Source: Microvirga sp.
Lineage (GTDB): Bacteria; Pseudomonadota; Alphaproteobacteria; Rhizobiales; Beijerinckiaceae
Assembly (NCBI GenBank): GCA_031181145.1
Contig: JAPSLB010000028.1
Span: 1 to 62,468, forward strand
DNA: 62,468 bases
Direction: 5' to 3'
In this document: positions 35,205-44,006 of the stretch, one piece after another
How positions within the stretch are numbered: position 1 is the first letter of the stretch
Layout: every line of letters begins with the position of its first letter
The notes under the pieces: generated by a model
What the model was told of the DNA's origin: nothing
Seen by the model: the letters and a program-made list of their open reading frames with translations, nothing else
Databases searched by the model: none
Program-made: the position numbers and the translations under genes

Positions 35205-36011
35205 TTACCGCCCGCGATCGCTGTGGCCAGCCAGTACCCGCTCAAGGCCATAGAACCGATCGAGCAGAATGAGCGCGAGCATCGTGATCACGATCACGCT
35301 TGCGGAAACCGAAGTCACAAGTGGATCAATGTTGTCCTGGATATAAAGGAACATGCGCACTGGCAGCGTTTCGATGCCCGGCGCCGCCAGGAACACGGTC
35401 ATGGTGACCTCATCGAACGACTGGATGAAGGCAAGCGCCCATCCACTCACAACTCCGGGAAGAATGAGCGGGAGTGTCACGCGGCGGAACAGCGTCCAGC
35501 TGTTGGCCCCGAGAGACACAGCCGCCATCTCGACCGACCGGTCCATGCCGGTTGCGGCCGCCAGCGTCAGACGCAGGGCGAACGGGAACACCACGATGAC
35601 GTGAGAGATGAGGAGCGCCACGAAGGTGCCGCTGAGCCCTGTCTGGGTGAAGAAGCGCAAGAACGCGATGCCGAGCACGACGTGCGGGATCATCAGAGGC
35701 GATAGGAACAGCGCCGACAGTGCCTCACGGCCACGGAACTGATGACGTGCGATTGCAAGAGCCGCAGGCACTGCGAACAGCAATGCGATCACGGAGGAAA
35801 CCGCACCAATCCATAAGCTGACCCAGAATGCGTTGATGAACTCAGGATAGTCGGCGATCGTGCGAAACCATCGGAGCGAGAAACCATTCGTCGGCAGGGA
35901 GAGGTACCCTTCCGGCGTGAAGGCAACCAAGCAGACCACGACGATCGGCGCGACCATGAAGATCACGAAGACAGTGTGGAAAATGAGAGCGAGGGATCCG
36001 TTACGGCTCAT
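35205..36011 (-). CDS. ABC transporter permease (PotC-like)
   Basis: 268 residues, six membrane segments, with the binding-protein-dependent permease EAA loop around EMAAVSLGANSWTLFRRVTLP. It is paired with the permease encoded at 36008-36931 in an importer of the spermidine/putrescine/opine class. The ATG at 36011 overlaps the stop of the upstream permease gene (ATGA). Confidence 0.93.
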   Translation of the reverse strand: MSRNGSLALIFHTVFVIFMVAPIVVVCLVAFTPEGYLSLPTNGFSLRWFRTIADYPEFINAFWVSLWIGAVSSVIALLFAVPAALAIARHQFRGREALSALFLSPLMIPHVVLGIAFLRFFTQTGLSGTFVALLISHVIVVFPFALRLTLAAATGMDRSVEMAAVSLGANSWTLFRRVTLPLILPGVVSGWALAFIQSFDEVTMTVFLAAPGIETLPVRMFLYIQDNIDPLVTSVSASVIVITMLALILLDRFYGLERVLAGHSDRGR

Positions 36012-36931
36012 CTGAACACCTCCGAATAGCGCCTCTCGATGAGCGCATTGCTGCCGACGATGATGAGCACGAGCGCGACGAGCAGGAGCACGGCCACTGC
36101 TGCGCCAAGCGGCCAATTGAGTGTGTTGAGGAATTCATCGTACGCAAGCGTTGCCGCAACCTTGAGACGCCTCCCGCCGATGATTGATGGAGTTGCAAAT
36201 GCGCTCGCGGAGAGCGCAAATACGATGATCCCACCCGACAGGACACCCGGCATGATCTGGGGCAAGATGATCCGACGCATGATCGTCATCGGTCCAGCGC
36301 CGAGCGACAGCGCTGCATTCTCGATCTGGGGGTCGACCCTTTGCAGTGCAGCCCATACCGACAGCACCATGAACGGCATCATGACATGGGCGAGTGCGAT
36401 GACAACGCCAGTTTCCGTGAACATGAATGGAATGGGGGCATCTATCAGGCCGATCGTCATCAATGCCTTGTTAACGAGGCCGTTGTTGCCGCCGAAGAGC
36501 AAGGCCCACCCGAGCGTCCGCGCGACAACGGAAATAAGGAGTGGCCCGAGGATGATGAGCAGGAAGAACCCTTTCCAGGGGGCGCGCATGCGGTTCAGAA
36601 TGTAGGCCTCGGGCGCGCCAAATACTGCAGCGATAATCGTCGCAAGACCTGCGATTCGAAACGTCCGCGCAAACATCTCATAAAAATATGGATCCGACCA
36701 AATTTCCTGCCAGTTCTTGAGCGTGATGACAAACTGAATGCCTGTGTACTGTCCCCAGTTGTGAAATGAGAGCAGAACCGTCATGGCAAGTGGCACGACG
36801 ACGACAGCGATGAAGAGGAGCAGCGCTGGCAGCAGCAGCGGCCAAGGCGCCCGTGCGCCGGAGCGCTCCTGCTTGGACGGTGCGGGAGCAGCAGGTTGCC
36901 GCACGGATGCCATGGAAACGGAAGTGCTCAT
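36008..36931 (-). CDS. ABC transporter permease (PotB-like)
   Basis: 307 residues with a cytoplasmic N-terminal tail of 25 residues and six membrane segments; the EAA loop is ENAALSLGAGPMTIMRRIILP. It is one of two membrane subunits of the importer. Its start overlaps the ATPase gene stop, and its stop overlaps the second permease start, both as ATGA. Confidence 0.93.
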   Translation of the reverse strand: MSTSVSMASVRQPAAPAPSKQERSGARAPWPLLLPALLLFIAVVVVPLAMTVLLSFHNWGQYTGIQFVITLKNWQEIWSDPYFYEMFARTFRIAGLATIIAAVFGAPEAYILNRMRAPWKGFFLLIILGPLLISVVARTLGWALLFGGNNGLVNKALMTIGLIDAPIPFMFTETGVVIALAHVMMPFMVLSVWAALQRVDPQIENAALSLGAGPMTIMRRIILPQIMPGVLSGGIIVFALSASAFATPSIIGGRRLKVAATLAYDEFLNTLNWPLGAAVAVLLLVALVLIIVGSNALIERRYSEVFR

Positions 36932-37980
36932 CTGCCCGCTCCCCTCGGACGAACTCCCATATCCTCAGCGCGCCAAACGAGGCGAACATTCTCGCCTTCT
37001 GTCGGTTGCGCCTCTCCCGTGTTCTGGCGGACGACGATGGCCGGGCCGCACTCGGTTTCACATTGGAACAGCCAATGATTTCCCTGAAAGATGCGGTTCG
37101 TGATCCGGGCCTTGAGCCCATTGTGGGTTTCGCCGCCGAAGCCCACCTTCTCCGGACGCACAGTGACTGTCACGGGACCGGTGACCCCGGCCGGTGCTGG
37201 CCAATGACAGGAGCCGGCAACGAGACGTGGCGACGCCGCGTGCCGATCAACCTCTCCCGGAAATTCGTTAGTCTTGCCAAGAAACTGCGACACGAACGCT
37301 GAGGCAGGCTTTTCATAGGTCTCATGAGGCGTGCCGATCTGCTCGATCCGCCCCTTGCTCATCACGACGATGCGATCCGAGAGCGCCATGGCCTCCGTCT
37401 GATCGTGCGTCACCAGAACCGTGGTGGTGCCGATGCTGCGCTGGATTTGGCGGAGTTCGATCTGCATGTCCTCGCGCAGCTTCGCATCAAGGTTGGAGAG
37501 CGGCTCGTCGAGCAGGAGCACATCGGGTTTGATGACGAGCGCACGCGCGAGCGCAACGCGTTGCTGCTGACCACCCGACATGCGACGTGGATGCCGATCT
37601 GCATATCCGTCGAGGCCGACCATGACCAACGCATCGCGCACGCGCAGCTCACGCTCGGCTCGAGGCACACCTCGCATTTCGAGCCCGAAGGCGATGTTCT
37701 CCGCGGCCGTCATGTGAGGGAAAAGGGCATAACTCTGAAACACGATGCCGAGACCGCGTTTCGAAGGCTTCACGCTGCCAAGGTCGCGCCCGTTCAGGCA
37801 GATGGCTCCTGCGCTCGGATCCACGAAGCCGGCGATCATCTGCAGCGTGGTGGTCTTGCCACAGCCAGACGGCCCGAGCAGCGAGATGAATTCGCCCTTG
37901 GTGACGGAGAGGTTGATGTCTTCGACGGCCACGTGATCGCCGAAGCGTTTGCAGACACCGTTTAGTTCGAGAAAGGACAT
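36928..37980 (-). CDS. ABC transporter ATP-binding protein (PotA-like)
   Basis: 350 residues. Walker A GPSGCGKTT near residue 36, signature MSGGQQQRVALARAL, Walker B LLLDEPLSNLD, H-loop VTHDQTEAMALS and a C-terminal TOBE-type beta domain (VTVTVRPEKVGF). It powers import by the two following permeases. It lies 85 bp after the binding-protein gene and overlaps the next gene by ATGA. Confidence 0.95.
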   Translation of the reverse strand: MSFLELNGVCKRFGDHVAVEDINLSVTKGEFISLLGPSGCGKTTTLQMIAGFVDPSAGAICLNGRDLGSVKPSKRGLGIVFQSYALFPHMTAAENIAFGLEMRGVPRAERELRVRDALVMVGLDGYADRHPRRMSGGQQQRVALARALVIKPDVLLLDEPLSNLDAKLREDMQIELRQIQRSIGTTTVLVTHDQTEAMALSDRIVVMSKGRIEQIGTPHETYEKPASAFVSQFLGKTNEFPGEVDRHAASPRLVAGSCHWPAPAGVTGPVTVTVRPEKVGFGGETHNGLKARITNRIFQGNHWLFQCETECGPAIVVRQNTGEAQPTEGENVRLVWRAEDMGVRPRGAGR

Positions 37981-38065
37981 GCGCTCTGTCAGATCCTCTG
38001 AAGCTGGAAGGAGGTCCGACCCCGATCTCGACCGGGGCCGGATAGCAGGTCAGGGCACCGTGGTA

Positions 38066-39103
38066 TCAGCGCTCAACCTCGCGGTTCCAACGCTTTGTCC
38101 ATTCCTCGCGCTTGGCGTTGATCGTCGTCCAATCGGGATTGTAGAGCTTGCTCGCGCGCTCGCCGATCGGCGCCATCTGGCCCAGGTCTGCCGGCACCTC
38201 AACCTTCTTGTTGACGGGGCCGTAGCCGTAATCCCTGAGCAAGGTGAGCTGAATCTTCGGCTCGAGCATCGCCTTCACGAACTCGGAAGCTAGCGGGGAT
38301 GCATCCGCCTTCTCGACCGGGCAGGCCGATGCCAGCAGCGTCACCGCCCCCTCTTCCGGGTAGACGAAATCGACCGGAAATCCGGTGTTGGCGAAGGACT
38401 GCACACGACCCGTTCCCCATACGGCGAGGGCAGCCTGCCCAGACTGGAAGAGCTCCGTCATCTTACCGGGTGACGGCTCGTAGGCGAGAACGTTCGAGTT
38501 GACGTCCTTCTTCATGATCTCGAAGCCGGGCTCGACGTTCTTCTCACCGCCGCCGTTCATCTTCGCGAACATGACGAGCGTATAGAGCCCGTAGGTGTTG
38601 TTGATCGGGGGAATGACGATCAGGCCCTTGTACTTGGGATCCTTGAGATCGTTCCACGAGGCCGGCGCGGGCCAGCCCTTCTCTTCAAAGAATTTCTTGT
38701 TGTACATCAGGCCCGTCGCAACGATGCCGATTGCAACGGCGCGATCATCCTTGAACCGCGCAGCATCATACAGATCGCCCGTCGGCAAGTCCTTGATCTT
38801 TCCGCAGAAGCCAAGCTCGATCGCCTGGTACATCGGGCCGTCGTCAACGATAGCCACGTCGATTTGCTGATTGCCTTTCTGCGCCTGCAACTTGGCCAGA
38901 GTATCGGTCGAGTTGCCGGCGACGTACTCGACTTTGACGCCGTGCTTCTTCTCGAATTCCGGGATGACTTCGTCGCGCATGGTCTTTTCGAAGGACCCGC
39001 CGTATCCCGCCACATAGAATGTTTTCTGCTGCGCAGTCGCGGGAGCGGTCGACAGAGCGAGCGTGGCAAGGCTCACCGCAGCAAACAAGCCGGAAATCTT
39101 CAT
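38066..39103 (-). CDS. ABC transporter periplasmic binding protein (PotD/opine-type)
   Basis: 345 residues with a signal peptide (MKISGLFAAVSLATLALSTA, cleaved near ATA|QQ). The mature protein follows the SBP type-8/PotD pattern (KTFYVAGYGGSFEKTMRDEV; VAIVDDGPMYQAIELGF). It supplies the substrate to the ABC importer downstream. It is the first gene of the nine-gene leftward operon (binding protein, ATPase, two permeases, beta, gamma, alpha, second oxidase, RidA), divergent from a LysR gene. Confidence 0.93.
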   Translation of the reverse strand: MKISGLFAAVSLATLALSTAPATAQQKTFYVAGYGGSFEKTMRDEVIPEFEKKHGVKVEYVAGNSTDTLAKLQAQKGNQQIDVAIVDDGPMYQAIELGFCGKIKDLPTGDLYDAARFKDDRAVAIGIVATGLMYNKKFFEEKGWPAPASWNDLKDPKYKGLIVIPPINNTYGLYTLVMFAKMNGGGEKNVEPGFEIMKKDVNSNVLAYEPSPGKMTELFQSGQAALAVWGTGRVQSFANTGFPVDFVYPEEGAVTLLASACPVEKADASPLASEFVKAMLEPKIQLTLLRDYGYGPVNKKVEVPADLGQMAPIGERASKLYNPDWTTINAKREEWTKRWNREVER

Positions 39104-39223
39104 GTGATTCTGTTCCTCTTCTTTGGATCGCCAGTAAGCTGACGAAGATATCCCTCTTATTGATCCGCCGACGAGCCGCGACGGTGATCAACGATCCCAA
39201 CTGGAATCTTGAACGTCAAATGC

Positions 39224-39258
39224 ATAATGGCATTATCTTCATGACTGAATGTTATGAA
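39224..39258. promoter_or_regulatory. Two LysR-type operator candidates in the divergent promoter region
   Basis: ATAATG-G-CATTAT at 39224-39236 is a near-perfect palindrome. TTCAT-N11-ATGAA at 39238-39258 is a perfect T-N11-A LysR box with five-base arms. They lie side by side between the binding-protein gene and the LysR gene, and the second overlaps an upstream ATG, which argues for the LysR start at 39269. Confidence 0.6.
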
Positions 39259-39268
39259 TGGAGGCAGC

Positions 39269-40222
39269 ATGGCGACTATCAATCTGAGACAGGTGGAGGC
39301 GTTCCGAGCGGTCATGCTTTCGGGCAGCGTGACCGCAGCGGCGCGTATGATGGGGATTACCCAGCCGGCGGTGAGCCGCCTGTTGCGTGATCTTCAGTCA
39401 CTGTTGAAAATGTCGCTATTCGAAAAACGGGGCACCGGCCTCGTGCCAACCGCAGCGGCGACCGCTCTCTACGCTGAAGTAGAGCGCTCTTTTTCTGGCC
39501 TCGACCGTATATCCGCTGCGGCGGAGGAGATCCGCACCCGACGCACCGGAATGCTACGCGTCGCCGCTCTGCCGGCATTGGCAAATGGCTTTATGCCGCG
39601 CTTCGCCGGCCATTTCCTCAGAGCCAGGCCCAATCTCAGCTTTTCCCTCTTCGGCGTCATTTCGCCTCTCGTGATTGATTGGGTGTTGAACCTCCAATGC
39701 GACCTCGGCTTTGCAGAGGCGCCGATGGCGCATGCTGGCCTTCCCTCTATTCGTATGCCGACGCTGCCGCGTGTTGCGATACTCCCGGAAGGTCATCACC
39801 TTTGCGCTAAGTCAGTGCTGCGCCCCCGCGATTTTGAAGGAGAGACATTCATTTCTCTGACACCGGGCAGCAGCAGCAGACACTTGATCGACAGTGTTTT
39901 TACCAAGCATGGTATCTCACGGATTCTTCGTATCGAGACGACTCTGTCCGAAATCATGTGCGGCATGGTTTCATCCGGACTTGGCGTCTCTATCTGCGAC
40001 CCTTTCACGGCCGCAGAATTTGAATCGCGTGGTGTCATCGCCCGTCCATTCATACCGCGCATCGACTTCGAGTTTGCGGCAGTTTTTCCACCCCAGCGCC
40101 GTCCTTCTCCTGTTGCAGAGGAATTCGTCGAGGCGTTCGCGGAGCATGTGCGGATAACGGAAGCATCAATCCGCTCCGAATCGCCAAGAACAGCGCCGAA
40201 AAGGCGTAAGCCAAACCTGTAG
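39269..40222 (+). CDS. LysR-family transcriptional regulator 1
   Basis: 317 residues: winged helix-turn-helix at the N-terminus (INLRQVEAFRAVMLSGSVTA through QPAVSRLLRDLQ), then the periplasmic-binding-like effector domain. The sequence style (RMMGITQPAVSRLLRDLQSL, FARTGTGL-like KRGTGLVPT) resembles OccR/NocR regulators of opine catabolism. It is divergent from the nine-gene operon, hence the likely activator of that operon. The start at 39269 has GGAGG four bases upstream. Confidence 0.92.
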   Translation: MATINLRQVEAFRAVMLSGSVTAAARMMGITQPAVSRLLRDLQSLLKMSLFEKRGTGLVPTAAATALYAEVERSFSGLDRISAAAEEIRTRRTGMLRVAALPALANGFMPRFAGHFLRARPNLSFSLFGVISPLVIDWVLNLQCDLGFAEAPMAHAGLPSIRMPTLPRVAILPEGHHLCAKSVLRPRDFEGETFISLTPGSSSRHLIDSVFTKHGISRILRIETTLSEIMCGMVSSGLGVSICDPFTAAEFESRGVIARPFIPRIDFEFAAVFPPQRRPSPVAEEFVEAFAEHVRITEASIRSESPRTAPKRRKPNL

Positions 40223-40399
40223 AGCCAGTATCGGGTAAACCGCCGAGATTCCGGCCATGCGATTTTTAACGTCGGTCGATTCGGGAGGATGACGTGTCGC
40301 TGCCGCGAGACAACGCGGTTTCTTGTCGAGAACGGCCGAAGTGATTTGGCGGATTCAGCAGACCTCGGACACAAGGTCATGAAACCGCGGCTGTTGATC

Positions 40400-41311
40400 T
40401 CAATGGTTTGGCGGCCCGGCGACACTCAAAGGTGCGCTGTCCTTGATAAAGGCGGCAAATCTCCGCTCCAGCTCCGATTCCGGACGCCGCAATGACTGCA
40501 GCAGCGAAATCGGCATCTTGATCTGAGGCTCAAATCGCTTCACCTCGATCATGTCTGGGGCGAAGTTCATGGCGGTCTCAAGATCGACCAGCCCAACGCC
40601 GACGCCCTCCCCGACCAGTTTGCATAAGGCACTGCCGACCGTCACCTCCAGCCGTTGCGGCAAGGTTATGCCATTTTCTGCCAGCAGCGCTTCGACCTGC
40701 TTGCGGATGATATCCGGGCGGGAAAGACTGATAAGATAGATGGAAGTCAGATCTTTCGGTGTGACGTAGTCCTTCCGGGAAAGAGGGTGCCCCTTAGGCA
40801 TGACGCAGACTGTGTCGATGCTGAACAGGTCTGTACGCCTGATTGACACGTCGTTTGTCGACGCCTGGGCGATCCCTATATCGAGGCGCCCCTGGCCTAC
40901 CATCTGGGCGATATCGGGCGACGAAAACGTCTCGAGAGTAAGATTGGCACTCGGGAAGCGCTGAAGGAATCTTGCAACGAGCTTGGGCATCCAGCCCATG
41001 GACAGCGCCGGAATGACGCCGATCACGAGGCGGCCGTGCTTCAATTCGTGCAATTCGCGCGCAATCCCCGAGAGAATTTCCAGCCCGATGAAACTGCGGG
41101 CAACCTCCTTGTAGAAGGTGCGGGCTTCGAACGTCGGCAGCAGGCCACTCTGGGTTCGTTCGAACAGTTTGAGGCCCAGTTCGTCCTCGAGAGCCCTCAG
41201 TGCCTTACTGACTGCGGGCTGCGACACCCGAAGGGCGCTCGCGGCTTCTGTGATGGTGCCGCGCTCCATGATCGCTTTGAAGAACTCCACCTGCCGGTAA
41301 GTTAAGCGCAT
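40400..41311 (-). CDS. LysR-family transcriptional regulator 2
   Basis: 303 residues with the same build: MRLTYRQVEFFKAIMERGTI then QPAVSKALRALEDELGLKLFER. It is divergent from the dipeptide-type ABC operon and so probably controls it. Its ribosome site GGAGGT lies inside the palindrome at 41314-41328, which may be an autoregulatory operator. It is a separate regulator from LysR 1 (about 180 bp between their 3' ends, convergent). Confidence 0.92.
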   Translation of the reverse strand: MRLTYRQVEFFKAIMERGTITEAASALRVSQPAVSKALRALEDELGLKLFERTQSGLLPTFEARTFYKEVARSFIGLEILSGIARELHELKHGRLVIGVIPALSMGWMPKLVARFLQRFPSANLTLETFSSPDIAQMVGQGRLDIGIAQASTNDVSIRRTDLFSIDTVCVMPKGHPLSRKDYVTPKDLTSIYLISLSRPDIIRKQVEALLAENGITLPQRLEVTVGSALCKLVGEGVGVGLVDLETAMNFAPDMIEVKRFEPQIKMPISLLQSLRRPESELERRFAAFIKDSAPLSVAGPPNH

Positions 41312-41313
41312 GG

Positions 41314-41328
41314 ATAACCTCCGGTTAT
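41314..41328. promoter_or_regulatory. LysR-type palindrome overlapping a ribosome site
   Basis: ATAACC-TCC-GGTTAT, a perfect 6-bp palindrome with the T-N11-A spacing, ending 2 bp upstream of the LysR 2 start on the minus strand. Read from that strand it contains GGAGGT, the Shine-Dalgarno of LysR 2. Confidence 0.6.
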
Positions 41329-41509
41329 GACCATCCGAACTTTATGAATTTGACGCAGGATGGATGCCACGTAAGCTGAATATTGTCAAAACGTAACCCG
41401 CGTACATCCTCGATTAATAATAGCGGGTCTCCAGAGTTGTTCAGCAGAGACCATGTCTCCGTCTCTGCTCCTAGTGCCGATCGCAGTCGAACGAACAAGG
41501 GAGAGCGCA

Positions 41510-43042
41510 ATGCGCAGATCTATTCTGCTGAATACCTTGACAGCGAGCCTTACGGTTTTCTTGTCGACAACTGCAATACTTCATGCCGCCCCCTCAGGGG
41601 TGTTGAAAATTGCTGTCGGGGCCGATCCAGAAACTTTCGACCCACACTTCAATGATCTGCCGACTGGCAATACGGTCGACCTGCACGTTCTTGAGGGTCT
41701 CTTCCGCCTTGATGCCGAAAACAACGTCATCAAGGAGCTTGCAACGGACTACAGCTACTCGGACGACGGCAAGGTCTTTACCGTCAAAATCGAGAAGGGT
41801 CGCAAGTTCAGCAATGGAGATCTCCTGGACGCTCAAGCAGTGGCTGCATCGTTCAACCGGCTGCTCGACCCGAAGGTCGCCTCGATCTACCGCGGCCTCT
41901 ATTCCTCGATCCAGCGTGTGACGGCACCGGATGAAGAGACCGTCCAATTTCATACGGCGGAGCCCAACGGCCATATCCTGCTCCTGCTGGCATCGACAAC
42001 CGCAACGATCGTCAATGTCTCTGCGATCGAGAAAATGGGGTCGGAATACAGCCGCAAGCCGGTGGGCAGCGGTCCGTACATGGTGGAGAGCTTCGTCGGC
42101 GGAGAACGATACCGCCTCGTCCCTAACCCGAACTATCAAGGCAGATTCCCGGCAAAGCTCGAAGCAATAGAGTTTGTCGTCGTTCCGGAGGACGGATCGC
42201 GCATGGCGCTCATCGAAACGGGTGAAGTCGACATTGTCGAGCGAGTGCCGCCGGAATCGATCGCGGCGATCGATGCTCTCGACCAGGCGTCCGTCATGAA
42301 GCCTCCGAGCATGTTCTCCATCAATATGGAGATCGTGCTGCGCGGGGCGATGGAGAACCCGAAGGTTCGCGAAGCGCTCAACCTTGCCGTGGACAGGAAG
42401 GGCATGGTGGAAGGTATTCTCGGCGGTTTGGGCACCCCGTCCGTCACGATGCCTGGGCCTGGCACGCAAAATGAGCTGCGCGTGACCTTCGATCCGATTC
42501 CTTACGATCCCCAGAGGGCGAAGGCGCTCCTGAAGGAAGCCGGATACGGTCCGGGCGACCTCAGCCTTACCATGGTCTGCCCCAACGGTCGCTACATCAA
42601 GGACGCCATGGTCTGCCAGGCGCTGCAGGGATCGTTCCAAGCAATCGGCATCAACGCCACCGCAAAGGTCGTGGACCGAGGAACCTGGAGCGAGATCATC
42701 GGCCGCAAACCGGACCAACGCGAAGACAATATGGGGATGGTCGGCCGTGCAACCGCCGGAATGGACTTCACGCTTTACCGTCTGTTCAAGACAGGCGTCG
42801 GAGCCAACACCACCGGGTACTCGAGCCCGAGGGTCGACAAGCTGCTGGCCGAAGGCCGTGCAACCACCGACGTGAAGAAGCAGAAGGAGATCTATGCCGA
42901 GATCCAGAAGCAGATCTGGGAGGATCGTCCCTTCGTCTTTCTCTGGTACCAGACCCAGGCGGTCGGTGTTTCGGACCGGGTGAAGGGCTTTCAAGTTCAG
43001 CCTAACGAGACGATGCAATTCGACAAGATTTCGCTGCAGTAA
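41510..43042 (+). CDS. Dipeptide/oligopeptide-type ABC substrate-binding protein
   Basis: 510 residues with a signal peptide (MRRSILLNTLTASLTVFLST ... LHA|APSG). Family signature regions of SBP type 5 are clear: AVGADPETFDPHF, ATDYSYSDDGKVFTVKIEKG and NPKVREALNLAVDRKGM. This family binds di- and oligopeptides, nickel, opines (e.g. agrocinopine) or glutathione. The start at 41510 follows AAGGGAGAG. It is the first gene of the rightward operon. Confidence 0.93.
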   Translation: MRRSILLNTLTASLTVFLSTTAILHAAPSGVLKIAVGADPETFDPHFNDLPTGNTVDLHVLEGLFRLDAENNVIKELATDYSYSDDGKVFTVKIEKGRKFSNGDLLDAQAVAASFNRLLDPKVASIYRGLYSSIQRVTAPDEETVQFHTAEPNGHILLLLASTTATIVNVSAIEKMGSEYSRKPVGSGPYMVESFVGGERYRLVPNPNYQGRFPAKLEAIEFVVVPEDGSRMALIETGEVDIVERVPPESIAAIDALDQASVMKPPSMFSINMEIVLRGAMENPKVREALNLAVDRKGMVEGILGGLGTPSVTMPGPGTQNELRVTFDPIPYDPQRAKALLKEAGYGPGDLSLTMVCPNGRYIKDAMVCQALQGSFQAIGINATAKVVDRGTWSEIIGRKPDQREDNMGMVGRATAGMDFTLYRLFKTGVGANTTGYSSPRVDKLLAEGRATTDVKKQKEIYAEIQKQIWEDRPFVFLWYQTQAVGVSDRVKGFQVQPNETMQFDKISLQ

Positions 43043-43069
43043 CGTCCCTCAAGGTGAGAGCTCGGGCCC

Positions 43070-43996
43070 ATGTTCGTGTTCAAGCGCATGATAGCGGCTA
43101 TTCCGACGCTGGTGATCGTCTCACTCCTGGTGTTCTGGTTCGTCGATCTCATTCCGGGCGACCCTGCGCGTATTCAGGCGGGCCCTATGGCCACTCCTGA
43201 AGAGGTAGAAGTCATCCGCGAGCGCATGGGGCTGAACCTGCCGGCTCTCACCCGTTACGCCCACTTCCTGGAAGGCATCGTCAACCCTGAGGTTGCGGTG
43301 TCACTGCGAACCGGCCGCCCGATCTCGATCGAGATCAGCGAGCGGCTTCCCAATACGCTGATCATCGCCATCGGCGGCCTTGTCGTCGGCGTCCTGCTCG
43401 GGACCATCGCAGGGCTCGCCTCTGCGCTCTGCCAGGGTACCTGGACAGATACCCTGATCACTGCGATCACGCTCGCGGGCATATCCATGCCCATCTACTG
43501 GCTCGGATTGCTGTGCATATGGCTGTTTGCCGTCCATCTCGGCTGGCTGCCGGCGGCCGGCGCGCAGACATGGGCGCACTTCATTCTTCCGATCCTGGCC
43601 GTAGCGACGCGCCCTGCAGCCATGTTCAGCCGCTTGGTAACTGCCAGTCTACTGGAAGTCATCGGCAAGGATTACCTCGACACAGCTCGTTCGAAAGGAC
43701 TAAGCGAGGTGCAGGTCCTACTTCGCCATGCCCTGAGAAACTCGCTGGTTGCCTCGGTTTCGGTTGCAGGCGTCCAATTTGGCGCAATGCTTGGCGGTTC
43801 CGTCGTCACGGAGACCGTGTTCGGCATTCCGGGCGTCGGCCGGATGCTCGTCGATGCAGTCACGCGCGCCGATTACCCCGTCATTCAGTATGCGATCCTG
43901 ATGTTCGCGTTCTTCTTCGTGATGATCAATCTCCTGACCGACATTGCTACGCAATGGCTTGATCCGCGGACCCGGCAAAGTGCGGGCGCAGCGTAG
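43070..43996 (+). CDS. Dipeptide-type ABC permease (DppB family)
   Basis: 308 residues, six membrane segments. The DppB N-terminal pattern (KRMIAAIPTLVIVSLLVFWF, then LIPGDPARIQAGPMATPEEV) and the EAA loop (ARSKGLSEVQVLLRHALRNS) are present. It pairs with the permease half of the fusion protein downstream. It follows the binding-protein gene by 27 bp. Confidence 0.94.
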   Translation: MFVFKRMIAAIPTLVIVSLLVFWFVDLIPGDPARIQAGPMATPEEVEVIRERMGLNLPALTRYAHFLEGIVNPEVAVSLRTGRPISIEISERLPNTLIIAIGGLVVGVLLGTIAGLASALCQGTWTDTLITAITLAGISMPIYWLGLLCIWLFAVHLGWLPAAGAQTWAHFILPILAVATRPAAMFSRLVTASLLEVIGKDYLDTARSKGLSEVQVLLRHALRNSLVASVSVAGVQFGAMLGGSVVTETVFGIPGVGRMLVDAVTRADYPVIQYAILMFAFFFVMINLLTDIATQWLDPRTRQSAGAA

Positions 43997-44006
43997 GGAG
44001 GAAATC

